Positions 9,150-17,897 of a stretch of 41,454 nucleotides of DNA are shown here, piece by piece. A program made the position numbers and the translations under genes. Every line of letters begins with the position of its first letter. Within the stretch, counting starts at the first letter, position 1. This DNA comes from Planctomycetaceae bacterium. Lineage in GTDB: Bacteria > Planctomycetota > Planctomycetia > Pirellulales > Lacipirellulaceae. A model generated the notes under the pieces. The model did no database searches. It was not told the origin of the DNA and saw only the letters and a list, made by a program, of their open reading frames with translations. The stretch spans positions 1-41,454 of the forward strand of contig PABB01000014.1 in the NCBI GenBank assembly GCA_002702655.1, read 5' to 3'.

Positions 9150-9241
9150 CGCCGGCGGCGAGCCGCTTGGCGAAGTCGCCGCGAGAGATTGAACATCGGG
9201 CGCGTTGCGGGGCAATCATCCGCAGCGCGCCCGTTGGCATT

Positions 9242-10831
9242 TCAGCGCGCCTGGCCGATCGGCGTCGTTCGCCACTGGGAGCGCGGCGGCCGGCACTGCT
9301 GCATGAGCAGCCCGGCCAGTGATGAGTCATCGGCCGCCAACGAGCACCGCTGTTCGGCGGGGCTTGTCACGGTGACGTGCCGCAACAGCGTCTGGCGGCA
9401 GTTTTGCAGCAGGCAAGTCGGGGCTTGGGTCTCGATGGCCGAGTCGAGCAGCGAGAACTCGCTCGCGTCGCTCAGGTGCAATGCGCCCGCCGCGGTGATT
9501 TGTGCGTCTGAGATTTCCACGCGGGTCGCCGGACTTTCGGGGATGCCTTTCACCTTGACCGCGTAGCCGCCGCAGGCGCCGTCGACCTGCCGGATTGTCA
9601 CGTCGCGGTAGTACGGGGTCAGCGGCGTCAGCGCGCGCGGCGGCAGGCGATTGGCCAACTCGCCCACGAACATGGTCGATCCCAGCATGTCAAAAAAGAT
9701 CGCGTGATCGCGGGCCGTGAATCGCACCCGCTCGACCGAGAGCTGCTCGCCGCCCCCGCCGCGCGGCCGACGGGTTTTAAAGTACAACGCGTATTTCACG
9801 TCGTCGAACACACAGTCATGCACGTGCACGCGGCGAATGCCGCCGGCGGTTTCACTGCCGCAGGTCACGCCGCCGATGCCGCCGGTCGCCAGATTGCGGC
9901 GAAATACGACGTTTTCAACCGGTCGGCCGGTCCGCACGCCGTCGGCGTTGCGTCCCGCTTTTAGCACGTAGCAATCATCGCCCGTGTTCACGGCGCAGTA
10001 CTCGACCAGCACGTTGCGACTGGATTCCACGTCGACGCCGTCGCCGTTGACCACGCCGCGGCTGTCGATCGTGACGCCCCGCACCACGACGCCGTCGCAC
10101 ATGATGGGGACGATATTCCACATCACCCCGCGGCGCAGCGAGACGCCCTCGATCAGCGCATCGCGACAATCCACCAGCGTGATGAAGTAGGGGCGAAAGT
10201 AGTGCCGCCCTTGCTGGCCGTCGAAGACGCGATCTTCGACCGGCGAAGCGGGATCGACCAACTGGTCGGACAGCCCGCGACGGGCTTCGCGCACCGGTCC
10301 GGACTCCGGCCCCACCAACAGCCCGCGGCCCGTGATGGCAAAATGCTCGGCCCGGTGGGCGTAGATCAGCCCGCCCAGACCCATGATCTCCAGCCCCTCG
10401 TACCGCGTGAACACCGGCGGCAGGTAGTCCTCGATCTGCCCGCTGAAGTGCAGTTCCGCCCCCGCGGCCAGATGCAGGTTGACGTGCGAGCGCAAGATCA
10501 GTCGCCCGACGTGCCACTTGCCCGCGGGCGCCACGATTGTGCCGCCGCCGGCGGCCGACGTCTCGTCGATCAGCCGCTGCAAACGGGCCGTGACTGGCGC
10601 GTCGGGGGCCAACGCTCCGTCCTCGCCGAGCGTCACGATGCGCTGGGCAAACTCTGGCCGGACGGGCGTTGCCATGTCAAACGGCGCGGCGATCGGCTCA
10701 ATCTCGGCCGGCATCGCGGCCGGGCCGACGGCGGCGGACGTGGGTATGGGCGCCTCGCTTGCTCCGCCAGCGGCCGTGGCCATGAGCGTGAGCAACGACG
10801 CCGCGGTCGCCGCGATGAGTCGATTCCTCAC
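9242..10831 (-). CDS. Secreted GH28-family protein lacking the catalytic-region histidine
   Basis: A 529-aa right-handed beta-helix protein of the polygalacturonase family, with a signal peptide (RNRLIAATAASLLTLMATAA). Family landmarks in order: AAGGGTIVAPAGKWHVG near 95, NLHLAAGAELHF, NGDGVDVESS (262-271, NTD position), TGDDCYVLKAG (283-293, paired Asp), GIGGVTCGSE (318-327) and YFKTRR (350-355). The usual GHG is GIG here, and the Arg of the usual R-x-K is replaced by Tyr while Lys is kept. Activity or substrate may therefore differ from the sister GH28 at 16394. GTG 10831 overlaps the stop of the upstream esterase gene by 4 nt (GTGA), indicating coupled translation. An exo-acting enzyme on modified galacturonan, or a binding-only relative, are both possible. 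Confidence 0.85.
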   Translation of the reverse strand: MRNRLIAATAASLLTLMATAAGGASEAPIPTSAAVGPAAMPAEIEPIAAPFDMATPVRPEFAQRIVTLGEDGALAPDAPVTARLQRLIDETSAAGGGTIVAPAGKWHVGRLILRSHVNLHLAAGAELHFSGQIEDYLPPVFTRYEGLEIMGLGGLIYAHRAEHFAITGRGLLVGPESGPVREARRGLSDQLVDPASPVEDRVFDGQQGRHYFRPYFITLVDCRDALIEGVSLRRGVMWNIVPIMCDGVVVRGVTIDSRGVVNGDGVDVESSRNVLVEYCAVNTGDDCYVLKAGRNADGVRTGRPVENVVFRRNLATGGIGGVTCGSETAGGIRRVHVHDCVFDDVKYALYFKTRRPRGGGGEQLSVERVRFTARDHAIFFDMLGSTMFVGELANRLPPRALTPLTPYYRDVTIRQVDGACGGYAVKVKGIPESPATRVEISDAQITAAGALHLSDASEFSLLDSAIETQAPTCLLQNCRQTLLRHVTVTSPAEQRCSLAADDSSLAGLLMQQCRPPRSQWRTTPIGQAR

Positions 10832-13041
10832 GGCAACTGCTCCACCAACCACTGCACCAGGACGTTGGTCGCATCACCTGCGGCGCCCGCCGTGGTTTCC
10901 AACTTCCCGGCGGCGCCAACAGCAGCATAAGCGTCGGCCGCCAACGGCAGATCTTCACGCCGGTCGCCGACGATCAGCATGGGGCGCGGAGCCGCCAGCG
11001 ACAGGAGCCCGGCCAGGTCGCCGTACTTCACGGCGCCGGGGAAGAAGTCGGCGTCTTGCCACGACTTCAAACTCGCGAATCGAAAGCCGTCGGTCTCGAG
11101 CGCCGCGGCCGCAAACGCGTCGGGAGACATGGCCAGCGCCGCGGCGGCCCACGGGCACGCGTCGGCGGCGGCGAGCAGTCCCACGGGGTGGGGCTCGGCG
11201 CCGGACGCTCCCAAGATGCTGGCCACCGCGACCAGATCGCCGGCTCGTTGGGCGAGCAGCGTGAGATTGTAGCCGTAGGTGAACTCCGCCAGCTGGCGAT
11301 CACTGTCGGTCAGGCGGTTGCCGCCGTCGGGGGCCGCGCCGGCTGCCAGCTCGCCCTGGCCCAGCGCGTCGACGCCCGCCACCGCGACGCCTGCCTCCAG
11401 CAATGTCTTGACGCTGGGGAGTGGCTGTCCGCTGTCGTCCAGCAGACCTGATTTGCCGCGCGAGTCGGCCCACACGACCCAACGACCGCCAAACTCGGTC
11501 GGCCGCAACAGCAGCACGGGAATCCTCGCCCCGCGCGACGCGTCGGCGACCACTGCGGACTGAGCTGTGGCGCCGTCGGGCGGCGGCAGTTCGCGCACGT
11601 CCTGGAGCGCGCAATCCTCGGCCCACGGCGCCGGGCCGAGCAGCGCTTCGTAGATGCCGGCCCACTCATGCTCGTAGCGTGCCGCGGAGGCCGCATCGTG
11701 CGGGTGCAGCTTGGCCAGTTCCTGCTGCGACTGCTCGGTCATGGCCTGCAGGACCGCCCGCTCGTGCGCGAATCCGCCCGGCGGCGCCGGGTGCTCGTCG
11801 TTCCACACCGACATCTCTTGGACCGACAGCGGCTCGTAGTCCTGCTCGACGACGGGCGAATCGCACCCCAAATGCAGGTGCGTGTTGAACCACTCGTACA
11901 TGGCGCCGCGCGTGGCAGAGTTGTAATTATGCGGAAACTGCGTCAGCTTCGCCAAATGCACGTTTTGCGGCTTGCCAAGCGTGCGGAACAGTTGCTGCAG
12001 CTCGGGGTAGCCCTTCTCGTGCAACTCGACGGTCCAGTCGTTGGCGCTGGACATGCCCAGCGGCTTAGGGGCCATCAGCGCGGCGATCCCCACGTTGCCC
12101 ATCACCGTGCGCAGGCAGCAGGCGTTCTCACAGGGGCAGCCGCCCTGCATCGCGGTGGAGACCATCACGGCCTCGAACGCCGCGGCCGGTCGGTCGTCGA
12201 CCCCACAGACAAACATGGTCTGAGTCGCCCCGCCGCTGCCGCCGGTCACGCCGATCCGTGCGGGGTCGACGTCTTCGCGCGACGCCAGCCAATCCAACGC
12301 GCACAGCGAGTTGTAACCCTGCAGTCCGTAGATGCTCTGCAGTCGCAGCTCGGCCTGGGTGCTGAAGAACCCGTAATCGCGCGACCCCTCGCGCTCCGGC
12401 CGCGGCGCCTTGATCGCATGCGCCACCTCGTTGGCGATTTGCTGACTGTCGCCGTAGCCGACTGCGTCGTAGATGAAGACGATGCACCCCATGCGAGCCA
12501 ACTGCACGCAGCGGGCTTGCAGCGGATGTCGCCCGCCGCGCTCATACCGCTCGGCGCCCTGGGCAATTTGCCTGGCGACTTCCTCGGCGCCCAGATCGCC
12601 AAACCGCCCGCCTGGCCAGTGGCCGTAGGGCGAGAGCACCGCCGCGTGCCGTCGGCCGGCGGTCGTGGAATCAGCCGGGCGATAGAGATTGCCCGTGACG
12701 AAGTGCCCCGGGTAGCTTTCCAGGTACACCTTTTCGACCACGTAGTCGCCGCGGTCAACGGCGCCATGCACGACCGCCCGCGGCGCCGGCCGCGGCGGCA
12801 GGGGCCACAACCCGGCCGCCACCAGCAGTTGCCGGCGCAGCACTGGCGCCAACACGTCCCACTCCGCGCGCGTCGCCGGCGGGTGGAACGGAAAGTAGTC
12901 TTTGCGCAAACTCAGCGGCGGCCGCAGCCGCGCGTCGGCGGGGGCCTGTCGCGGCGACGGATCCGCAGCTCCCGCAGGCCCGGCACTGCTGAACGTTATC
13001 GACAGCGTCGCCACGCAAGCCAAGAATTGCATCAAGCGCAT
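10828..13041 (-). CDS. Secreted tandem alpha/beta-hydrolase esterase (acetyl- or methyl-esterase type)
   Basis: A 737-aa exported protein with a signal peptide ending GPAGAA. The first hydrolase domain (~residues 90-395) has the full triad by position: Ser269 in GGSGGA, Asp335 in SANDWT, and His371 in FPHNYN. YDAVGYGDS (191-199) and GGCPCENACCLR are typical of bacterial acetylxylan/pectin esterase-like proteins. The second half (~490-737) repeats the fold (VDALGQGE matches YDAVGYGD) but has no G-x-S-x-G where the nucleophile should be (VGLLAAADACPWA instead), so it looks degenerate. ATG 13041 has GGAGG 9 nt upstream. It lies between a pectate-lyase-like gene and a GH28 gene on the same strand and overlaps the latter. 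I infer removal of acetyl or methyl esters from pectin. The CE19 pectin methylesterase group is one candidate family, not confirmed. Confidence 0.8.
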   Translation of the reverse strand: MRLMQFLACVATLSITFSSAGPAGAADPSPRQAPADARLRPPLSLRKDYFPFHPPATRAEWDVLAPVLRRQLLVAAGLWPLPPRPAPRAVVHGAVDRGDYVVEKVYLESYPGHFVTGNLYRPADSTTAGRRHAAVLSPYGHWPGGRFGDLGAEEVARQIAQGAERYERGGRHPLQARCVQLARMGCIVFIYDAVGYGDSQQIANEVAHAIKAPRPEREGSRDYGFFSTQAELRLQSIYGLQGYNSLCALDWLASREDVDPARIGVTGGSGGATQTMFVCGVDDRPAAAFEAVMVSTAMQGGCPCENACCLRTVMGNVGIAALMAPKPLGMSSANDWTVELHEKGYPELQQLFRTLGKPQNVHLAKLTQFPHNYNSATRGAMYEWFNTHLHLGCDSPVVEQDYEPLSVQEMSVWNDEHPAPPGGFAHERAVLQAMTEQSQQELAKLHPHDAASAARYEHEWAGIYEALLGPAPWAEDCALQDVRELPPPDGATAQSAVVADASRGARIPVLLLRPTEFGGRWVVWADSRGKSGLLDDSGQPLPSVKTLLEAGVAVAGVDALGQGELAAGAAPDGGNRLTDSDRQLAEFTYGYNLTLLAQRAGDLVAVASILGASGAEPHPVGLLAAADACPWAAAALAMSPDAFAAAALETDGFRFASLKSWQDADFFPGAVKYGDLAGLLSLAAPRPMLIVGDRREDLPLAADAYAAVGAAGKLETTAGAAGDATNVLVQWLVEQLP

Positions 13042-13174
13042 CAGAAACCGCCTCCCGTCGTAACGCCAACCTCGCGTCAGATATCATCCAATCGTCGGCG
13101 CTGCATTCTAACGGCTCCTGGCCGGGCCGCCACGCGGGCCGGGACAGCGCGGCGAGGCGCAACGCTGCTGCGTC

Positions 13175-13195
13175 CCGGACGGCGTGGCCGTCCGG
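13175..13195 (-). other. Hairpin between pectate-lyase-like and esterase genes
   Basis: A perfect 9-bp stem CCGGACGGC/GCCGTCCGG with a GTG loop lies in the 200-bp gap between the two minus-strand genes. There is no T-tract, so it may be a processing or attenuation hairpin and not a full terminator. Confidence 0.35.
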
Positions 13196-13241
13196 CTAGG
13201 ATGCCTACACCACGCTGCGTAGCGGCCCCGCGACATAGCGC

Positions 13242-16007
13242 TCACCGCCGACCGCGGCAAGCAAGGACCGCACACGACAGCGACAGCACAGCACACAATG
13301 CGAGCGCGCTTGGCTCGGGAACGGTCGCAAAGTTCGCCATCAAAGAGGGCGGCGTGCCGAATTGCGACTGCCAGATGGCAAGATCGTCCTGGTTGACCGC
13401 CCCGTCGCGGTTCGCGTCGCCGTGGCGAGGGGCCGCGCTACTGGTCAGTCCATTGCCGCGCTGCCAAGCCAGGAAGTCAGCGCCATCAACAGCGCCATCA
13501 CGATTGAAGTCGGCGTTGCCGTCCAACTGCACGAGCAACTCGCCCGTGGTCAACAAATGGAACGTATTCCATGTCAGTCCAGGACTCAATCCGGGTAGAC
13601 TCACGCTCGAAAACGAGCCGGTTGCGTTGTTGAAATCGAGAATATCGAAGACGTCTCCGTCGCCCGGCGTGAAACCGTCCAATAACGACACGACCAATTG
13701 GCCTCCTGCACGAAACTCGTGATCGACGACAACACGGTCATACTCGCCAGGACTCGCGCCCGCCAAATCAATCGCCAACTCGCCAAGCATCCACAGTCCG
13801 GCATGAACCGCCATCGCGCCGACCTCGCTGGCCACGGTAACGACACCGTCAGGATTGAAATCGGCGATGTCGGCAGGGGCGACCCGACCGCCGACGATTT
13901 GAAGAAACCCGCCGGGGACCGGGTGGATATTGACGACTTCTGCCGAAAGCGTGCCTCCGGTCAGGACCTCCAGCCTGCCCCCAAGTCCGATGCTGATCTC
14001 GCCGGCAAACAGGCGCCCCCCCCGAACAGTGACTGCGCCGCCCCCGCCCTCAATGGGAGCGATGTTCAGCTCATTGGCGACTTTGAGCCAACCGCTTTCA
14101 ACATACAGATCGGAGGAGCCGGACGCTTGCCCAACAGTCAACGTTCCGGCGTGCTGACCAACGGCGTCGACAGTCACAAGTCCCGGCCCAGACGTACCGC
14201 CGATCACGACGTCATCGTACCGCGACGGCTGCCACTGCGACGCGCTCACCACATTGCCGGCGCCCTGGATGTTGATCGTCTCGCCGAAGACGCGCCAGTT
14301 GCCGATCTCGGCGTACCGGCCGTTGCCGCCGGTCCACTCGACCACCCCCGGCGCGGGCCACGCGGCGACGTCGTTGAGGTACTCTTCCAGATCGGTGTAG
14401 CCGTCGCTGTCGAAGTCGGCGTTGTTGTTGGCCACCGCGGGGTTCAGGCCGTGCGCCTCCTCCCAGAAACCCGGCATGCCGTCGCCGTCGGCGTCCCACC
14501 CGGCCGCACGATTGAAGGGCGCCGCCCCGGTCGACGGGTCGGCCCGCAATGCGAGCAAGTCGCGCCACTCCTGCCCCTCGTTGGGATCAAACGGCTCGGG
14601 GGCGCCGGGGTAGTCGTCGTTGAACGGGTTGTCGGCCCAGGCCATGATCTTGCCGGTGCCGGTGTAGGTTTCGTGGACGAGCCGCTCGTCGGGCGTGTCG
14701 ATTGCCGCCGTGTTGCCCAGTTGGTATTCGTAGTCGCGCTCCCACCAGCGGGCGCCCATGTGCTGCAGCACGTCGTCAAACGCGGCCTGGGCAGTGAGCA
14801 ACGCGCCGCGGTCGACGTCGTAAGCGGCCGCTTGGATATTGCCGGAAAAGCTGGCCGTGGTCGTGTCGTTCGGATCGCCGTCTTTGTTGGTGTCTTTCAG
14901 ATTGCCGCTAGCATACACCCGCGTCACGGAATCGCCGCTGAAGATCCCCGTGCCGCCCGACTGGGTGACGGTGACGCCGATGTCATCCAGCGTCCGCGTG
15001 CGGCCGTCGGGACCGGCCAGTTGGCTGACGTCGTCACCGCCGGGGCCGGCGAGGTAGAAGTTGCTCAAGAAGTTGTTGAAGCTCGGCTGCCCGCCGCCGC
15101 CCGTGCCCGCGGTGCCGAACCAATTGTAAAAGACGTTGTTGCGAAAGTCGTTGTACGGGCCGGTCCCCTCCTCGCTGCCGACGCGCGGCAGGCGGCCTTT
15201 CTGATGGGCGTACAAATTGTTGCGGACGCTGATTTGGGCCCCCGAACCCGCCTGCAGCAGCGAACCCAACGCATGCCCCGTGTACCTGACGGAACTCGAT
15301 TCGGCGTCGGCCTGCGGGTAGTTCTGCCCCTGGGAGATATTGCTGTATTGAATGGTGACGTTGTCGGCCAACTCGTTAGCCGAAATTGTTTCGTCGGTGG
15401 CGTACAGCGTTGTCACGTGGTCGATCATCACGCCCGCACCGCTGATGTCCAGCGCGTCGTACGTGTAAGAGTCGGGGAAGTCGCCCGCTGAGGGGTACAC
15501 GCCTTCGTCGGGCTTCTCAAAGCCCCGCATGCCGTAGCCCGGGGCGATCGTCACGTTGCGGATCACCACGTTGTCGCCATTGGCTTTGACGACCCCGCCC
15601 ATGATATTGACGGGCCCCGGCGCGGTTTGCCCGGCGATGGTCACGTTGCTGCCCAGGTTCAGCCGCGACTGCGTGTCCCAACCATCAAAGTGGCCTCGCT
15701 CCGCGCCGTAGCGCCCCAGCCAAAACGTGCCCGCCACGTCGAACACGATCGTGCGGTGCGTGCCGGGGGCAAAGTTGCCGTCGCTCAACCCGTACCGCAG
15801 CGTGCCTTCGACGTTGTCGTTGAAATTCTGGTCGAGCTTGGTGACGTGATAAACGACGCCGCCGCGGCCGCCGGTGACGTCGCCCCCCGCGCCGCCGGCG
15901 CCAGGGAAGGCCGGCAACTGCGCGTGGCTCGCTGCGGGGGCCGCTGCGGCCAACAGGGCCATGACGCCGATCCGGCGGCGCCAACAGTTCGATCGCCAAC
16001 AGTGCAT
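13242..16007 (-). CDS. Secreted pectate-lyase-like protein with calcium repeats, dockerin and PEP-CTERM tail
   Basis: A 921-aa exported enzyme. The signal peptide ends PAASHAQ. Residues ~30-420 are a PL1-like parallel beta-helix of the planctomycete type: LPAFPGAGGAGGDVTGGRGG, TIVFDVAGTFWLG, NVTIAGQTAPGPVNIMGG, VIRNVTIAPG, VMIDHVTTLYATDETIS, then NNLYAHQKGRLPRVGS with the Arg expected as catalytic base. These enzymes cut polygalacturonate by beta-elimination. A calcium-type repeat (DADGDGMPGFWEEAHGLNP, then DFDSDGYTDLEEYLN) follows. A C-terminal beta-rich region ends with a dockerin-like pair (~829-885) and a PEP-CTERM tail (VPEPSAL to CRGRR). ATG 16007 is used. It heads a minus-strand run with esterase and GH28, divergent from the plus-strand pectin operon. 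Confidence 0.88.
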   Translation of the reverse strand: MHCWRSNCWRRRIGVMALLAAAAPAASHAQLPAFPGAGGAGGDVTGGRGGVVYHVTKLDQNFNDNVEGTLRYGLSDGNFAPGTHRTIVFDVAGTFWLGRYGAERGHFDGWDTQSRLNLGSNVTIAGQTAPGPVNIMGGVVKANGDNVVIRNVTIAPGYGMRGFEKPDEGVYPSAGDFPDSYTYDALDISGAGVMIDHVTTLYATDETISANELADNVTIQYSNISQGQNYPQADAESSSVRYTGHALGSLLQAGSGAQISVRNNLYAHQKGRLPRVGSEEGTGPYNDFRNNVFYNWFGTAGTGGGGQPSFNNFLSNFYLAGPGGDDVSQLAGPDGRTRTLDDIGVTVTQSGGTGIFSGDSVTRVYASGNLKDTNKDGDPNDTTTASFSGNIQAAAYDVDRGALLTAQAAFDDVLQHMGARWWERDYEYQLGNTAAIDTPDERLVHETYTGTGKIMAWADNPFNDDYPGAPEPFDPNEGQEWRDLLALRADPSTGAAPFNRAAGWDADGDGMPGFWEEAHGLNPAVANNNADFDSDGYTDLEEYLNDVAAWPAPGVVEWTGGNGRYAEIGNWRVFGETINIQGAGNVVSASQWQPSRYDDVVIGGTSGPGLVTVDAVGQHAGTLTVGQASGSSDLYVESGWLKVANELNIAPIEGGGGAVTVRGGRLFAGEISIGLGGRLEVLTGGTLSAEVVNIHPVPGGFLQIVGGRVAPADIADFNPDGVVTVASEVGAMAVHAGLWMLGELAIDLAGASPGEYDRVVVDHEFRAGGQLVVSLLDGFTPGDGDVFDILDFNNATGSFSSVSLPGLSPGLTWNTFHLLTTGELLVQLDGNADFNRDGAVDGADFLAWQRGNGLTSSAAPRHGDANRDGAVNQDDLAIWQSQFGTPPSLMANFATVPEPSALALCAVLSLSCAVLACRGRR

Positions 16008-16393
16008 CGCGATTGCTCTCGCGAGAGAGCCTCAAAATCGTTCCGGGACATGAGAGGATGAGCAGTGCGTGCCGGGCTGCGAGCGGCCGCCGCGACTGTT
16101 TCCATTGAACGCCCCAGCTCTGTTGCAATCAAGCTTCTCAACCCGCAGAGTTCCTCCGATTCCTCGCACGGCTGCACCGGGCCCAATTGTCCCGTTGCTC
16201 GCCGCGCCACGAGAAACGCAGCACCAACCGCCAGTCGGGGTGGCTGCGGACTTGGGGCGCTCTTTTGCAAGATTCACTCGCTGTTTGCAAACTGGAGCCG
16301 TCATAGATTAGACCAGTAGGCTTGTGGCTGCGTCGCTCCGAGCAGCGCTGCGGCCGCCCTCTCCTCCCGGAATCTCAACTCGATCGCAACGCC
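16008..16393. promoter_or_regulatory. Divergent promoter region of the two pectinase operons
   Basis: This 386-bp region separates the minus-strand pectate-lyase-like operon from the plus-strand GH28 operon. TTGCAA occurs three times: 16123-16128, 16265-16270 and 16285-16290. The last two are direct repeats 20 bp apart (TTTTGCAAG and GTTTGCAAAC), the spacing expected of AraC-family half-sites. I infer a shared control site for the locus regulator. Clear sigma-70 hexamers were not identified, and no gene was found inside. Confidence 0.45.
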
Positions 16394-17782
16394 ATGACTG
16401 CCAAATTCAATCTCGCCCGCGCGGCCTGCTTGGTCGCTGTGACACTCGTCGGATCGGCCCCCGCGCCGGTTCGCGGCGACGACGCCGCGGCGGGCTGGGA
16501 CGCCCTGCCCGCGCTGCTGGAGAAGATCACTCCGCCCACGTTTCCCGATCGCGATTTTGTGATCACCGATTACATCCGCGAAGCGGAAGCGGGCAGCAGC
16601 AAGCAAGATGTCCTGCCGGCGATTACCGCCGCGATTGCCGCTTGCCACGACGCCGGCGGAGGGCGCGTGGTGGTGCCCGCGGGCGAGTGGCGCGTCGACG
16701 GCCCCATCCACCTGCGGAGCAACGTCAACCTGCACGTGCAGGCCGGCGCCACGATCCGGTTCAGCACCGACGCGACCGACTACTTGCCGCAGGTGCTCAC
16801 GCGGTTCGAGGGGACCGAGTTGATGAACTTCTCGCCGCTGGTTTACGCGTACCAGCAAGAGAACATCGCGGTGACCGGCGAGGGGACGCTCGACGGCGGC
16901 GCGAGCAAGAAGAACTGGTGGAGTTGGACCGGCCGCGGCGCGGTGGGTCAGGAAAGCCCCATCCAACAACTGGGCCGCATGGCCGACGAGGGCGTGCCGC
17001 CGGCGGAGCGGGTGTTCGGCGAGAAGGAGCAACTGCGGATCAACTTTGTCCAGCCGTACGACTGCCAGAACGTGCTCATCGAGGGCGTCACGGTGGTCAA
17101 CTCGCCAATGTGGATTCTGCACCCGGTCCTCTGCAAGAACGTCACCGTGCGGGGCGTGACCGTCGACAGCCACGGTCCCAACAACGACGGCTGCAATCCC
17201 GAGTCGTGCTCGCACGTGCTGATCGACGGCTGCACGTTCGACACGGGCGACGATTGCATCGCCATCAAGAGCGGCCGCAACGCCGACGGCCGCCGGATCG
17301 GCGTGCCCAGCGAATCGATCGTCGTGCGCAATTGCCGCATGAAGGACGGCCACGGCGGCGTGGTGCTGGGCAGCGAAATGAGCGGCGGCATCCGCAACGT
17401 ATATGTCGAGAACTGCCAAATGGACAGCCCCGAACTGGAGCGCGCGATCCGGCTCAAATCGAACTCGATCCGCGGCGGCTACCTGGAGAACATGTTCGTC
17501 CGCAACATCGAGGTGGGCGAGGTAAGCGACGCCGTGGTGCGGATCAACCTGGAGTACTGGAACGAATCGGGCGACCACCCGCCGCGGGTCCGCAACGTGT
17601 TCATCGACAACGTCACGTCGAAGAAAAGCAAATACCCGCTGTACCTGGTCGGCCTGCCCGAGCGACCGATCGAAAACGTGCGGTTGACGAACTGTTCCTT
17701 CGCCGGCGCGAAGAAGCCGAGCATCATCGAGAATGTCGCCAACTTGGAGCTGATCAATACGGCCATCCCGCGCGAGGATTGA
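16394..17782 (+). CDS. Secreted polygalacturonase-type glycoside hydrolase GH28
   Basis: A 462-aa enzyme expected to hydrolyse alpha-1,4-galacturonan from pectin. The signal peptide runs from MTAKFN to the APVRGDD region. The GH28 active-site set is intact: NND at 263-265, TGDDCIAIKSG with paired Asp at 286-287, GHG at 319-321 and RLK at 353-355. The upstream part (AACHDAGGGRVVVPAGEW, NLHVQAGATIRF, GEGTLDGG) is typical of exo-type bacterial GH28 proteins. The frame is open further upstream, but ATG 16394 starts right at the signal peptide. It is the first gene of the plus-strand run that goes on to pectate lyase, GH43 and sugar catabolism. The product would supply galacturonate to the UxaE route. 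Confidence 0.93.
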   Translation: MTAKFNLARAACLVAVTLVGSAPAPVRGDDAAAGWDALPALLEKITPPTFPDRDFVITDYIREAEAGSSKQDVLPAITAAIAACHDAGGGRVVVPAGEWRVDGPIHLRSNVNLHVQAGATIRFSTDATDYLPQVLTRFEGTELMNFSPLVYAYQQENIAVTGEGTLDGGASKKNWWSWTGRGAVGQESPIQQLGRMADEGVPPAERVFGEKEQLRINFVQPYDCQNVLIEGVTVVNSPMWILHPVLCKNVTVRGVTVDSHGPNNDGCNPESCSHVLIDGCTFDTGDDCIAIKSGRNADGRRIGVPSESIVVRNCRMKDGHGGVVLGSEMSGGIRNVYVENCQMDSPELERAIRLKSNSIRGGYLENMFVRNIEVGEVSDAVVRINLEYWNESGDHPPRVRNVFIDNVTSKKSKYPLYLVGLPERPIENVRLTNCSFAGAKKPSIIENVANLELINTAIPRED

Positions 17783-17897
17783 CGCGGAGCGCAATCGCGT
17801 CGCATGGGCGCCGCGGCCGTGTGCGTTGCGGGATGAATGGAACGCGGATCGGCGCCGGAGTTTGAGACAACTTGACAATTAGCACGTAGGCAGTGCC

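Noticed and set aside
11668-13722. 684-aa plus-strand ORF
   Set aside because: Antisense to the esterase and the end of the pectate-lyase-like gene, both of which have clear motifs.
13698-15491. 597-aa plus-strand ORF
   Set aside because: Antisense shadow of the pectate-lyase-like gene.
16301-17878. 525-aa minus-strand ORF
   Set aside because: Antisense to the GH28 gene, whose active-site motifs are intact.
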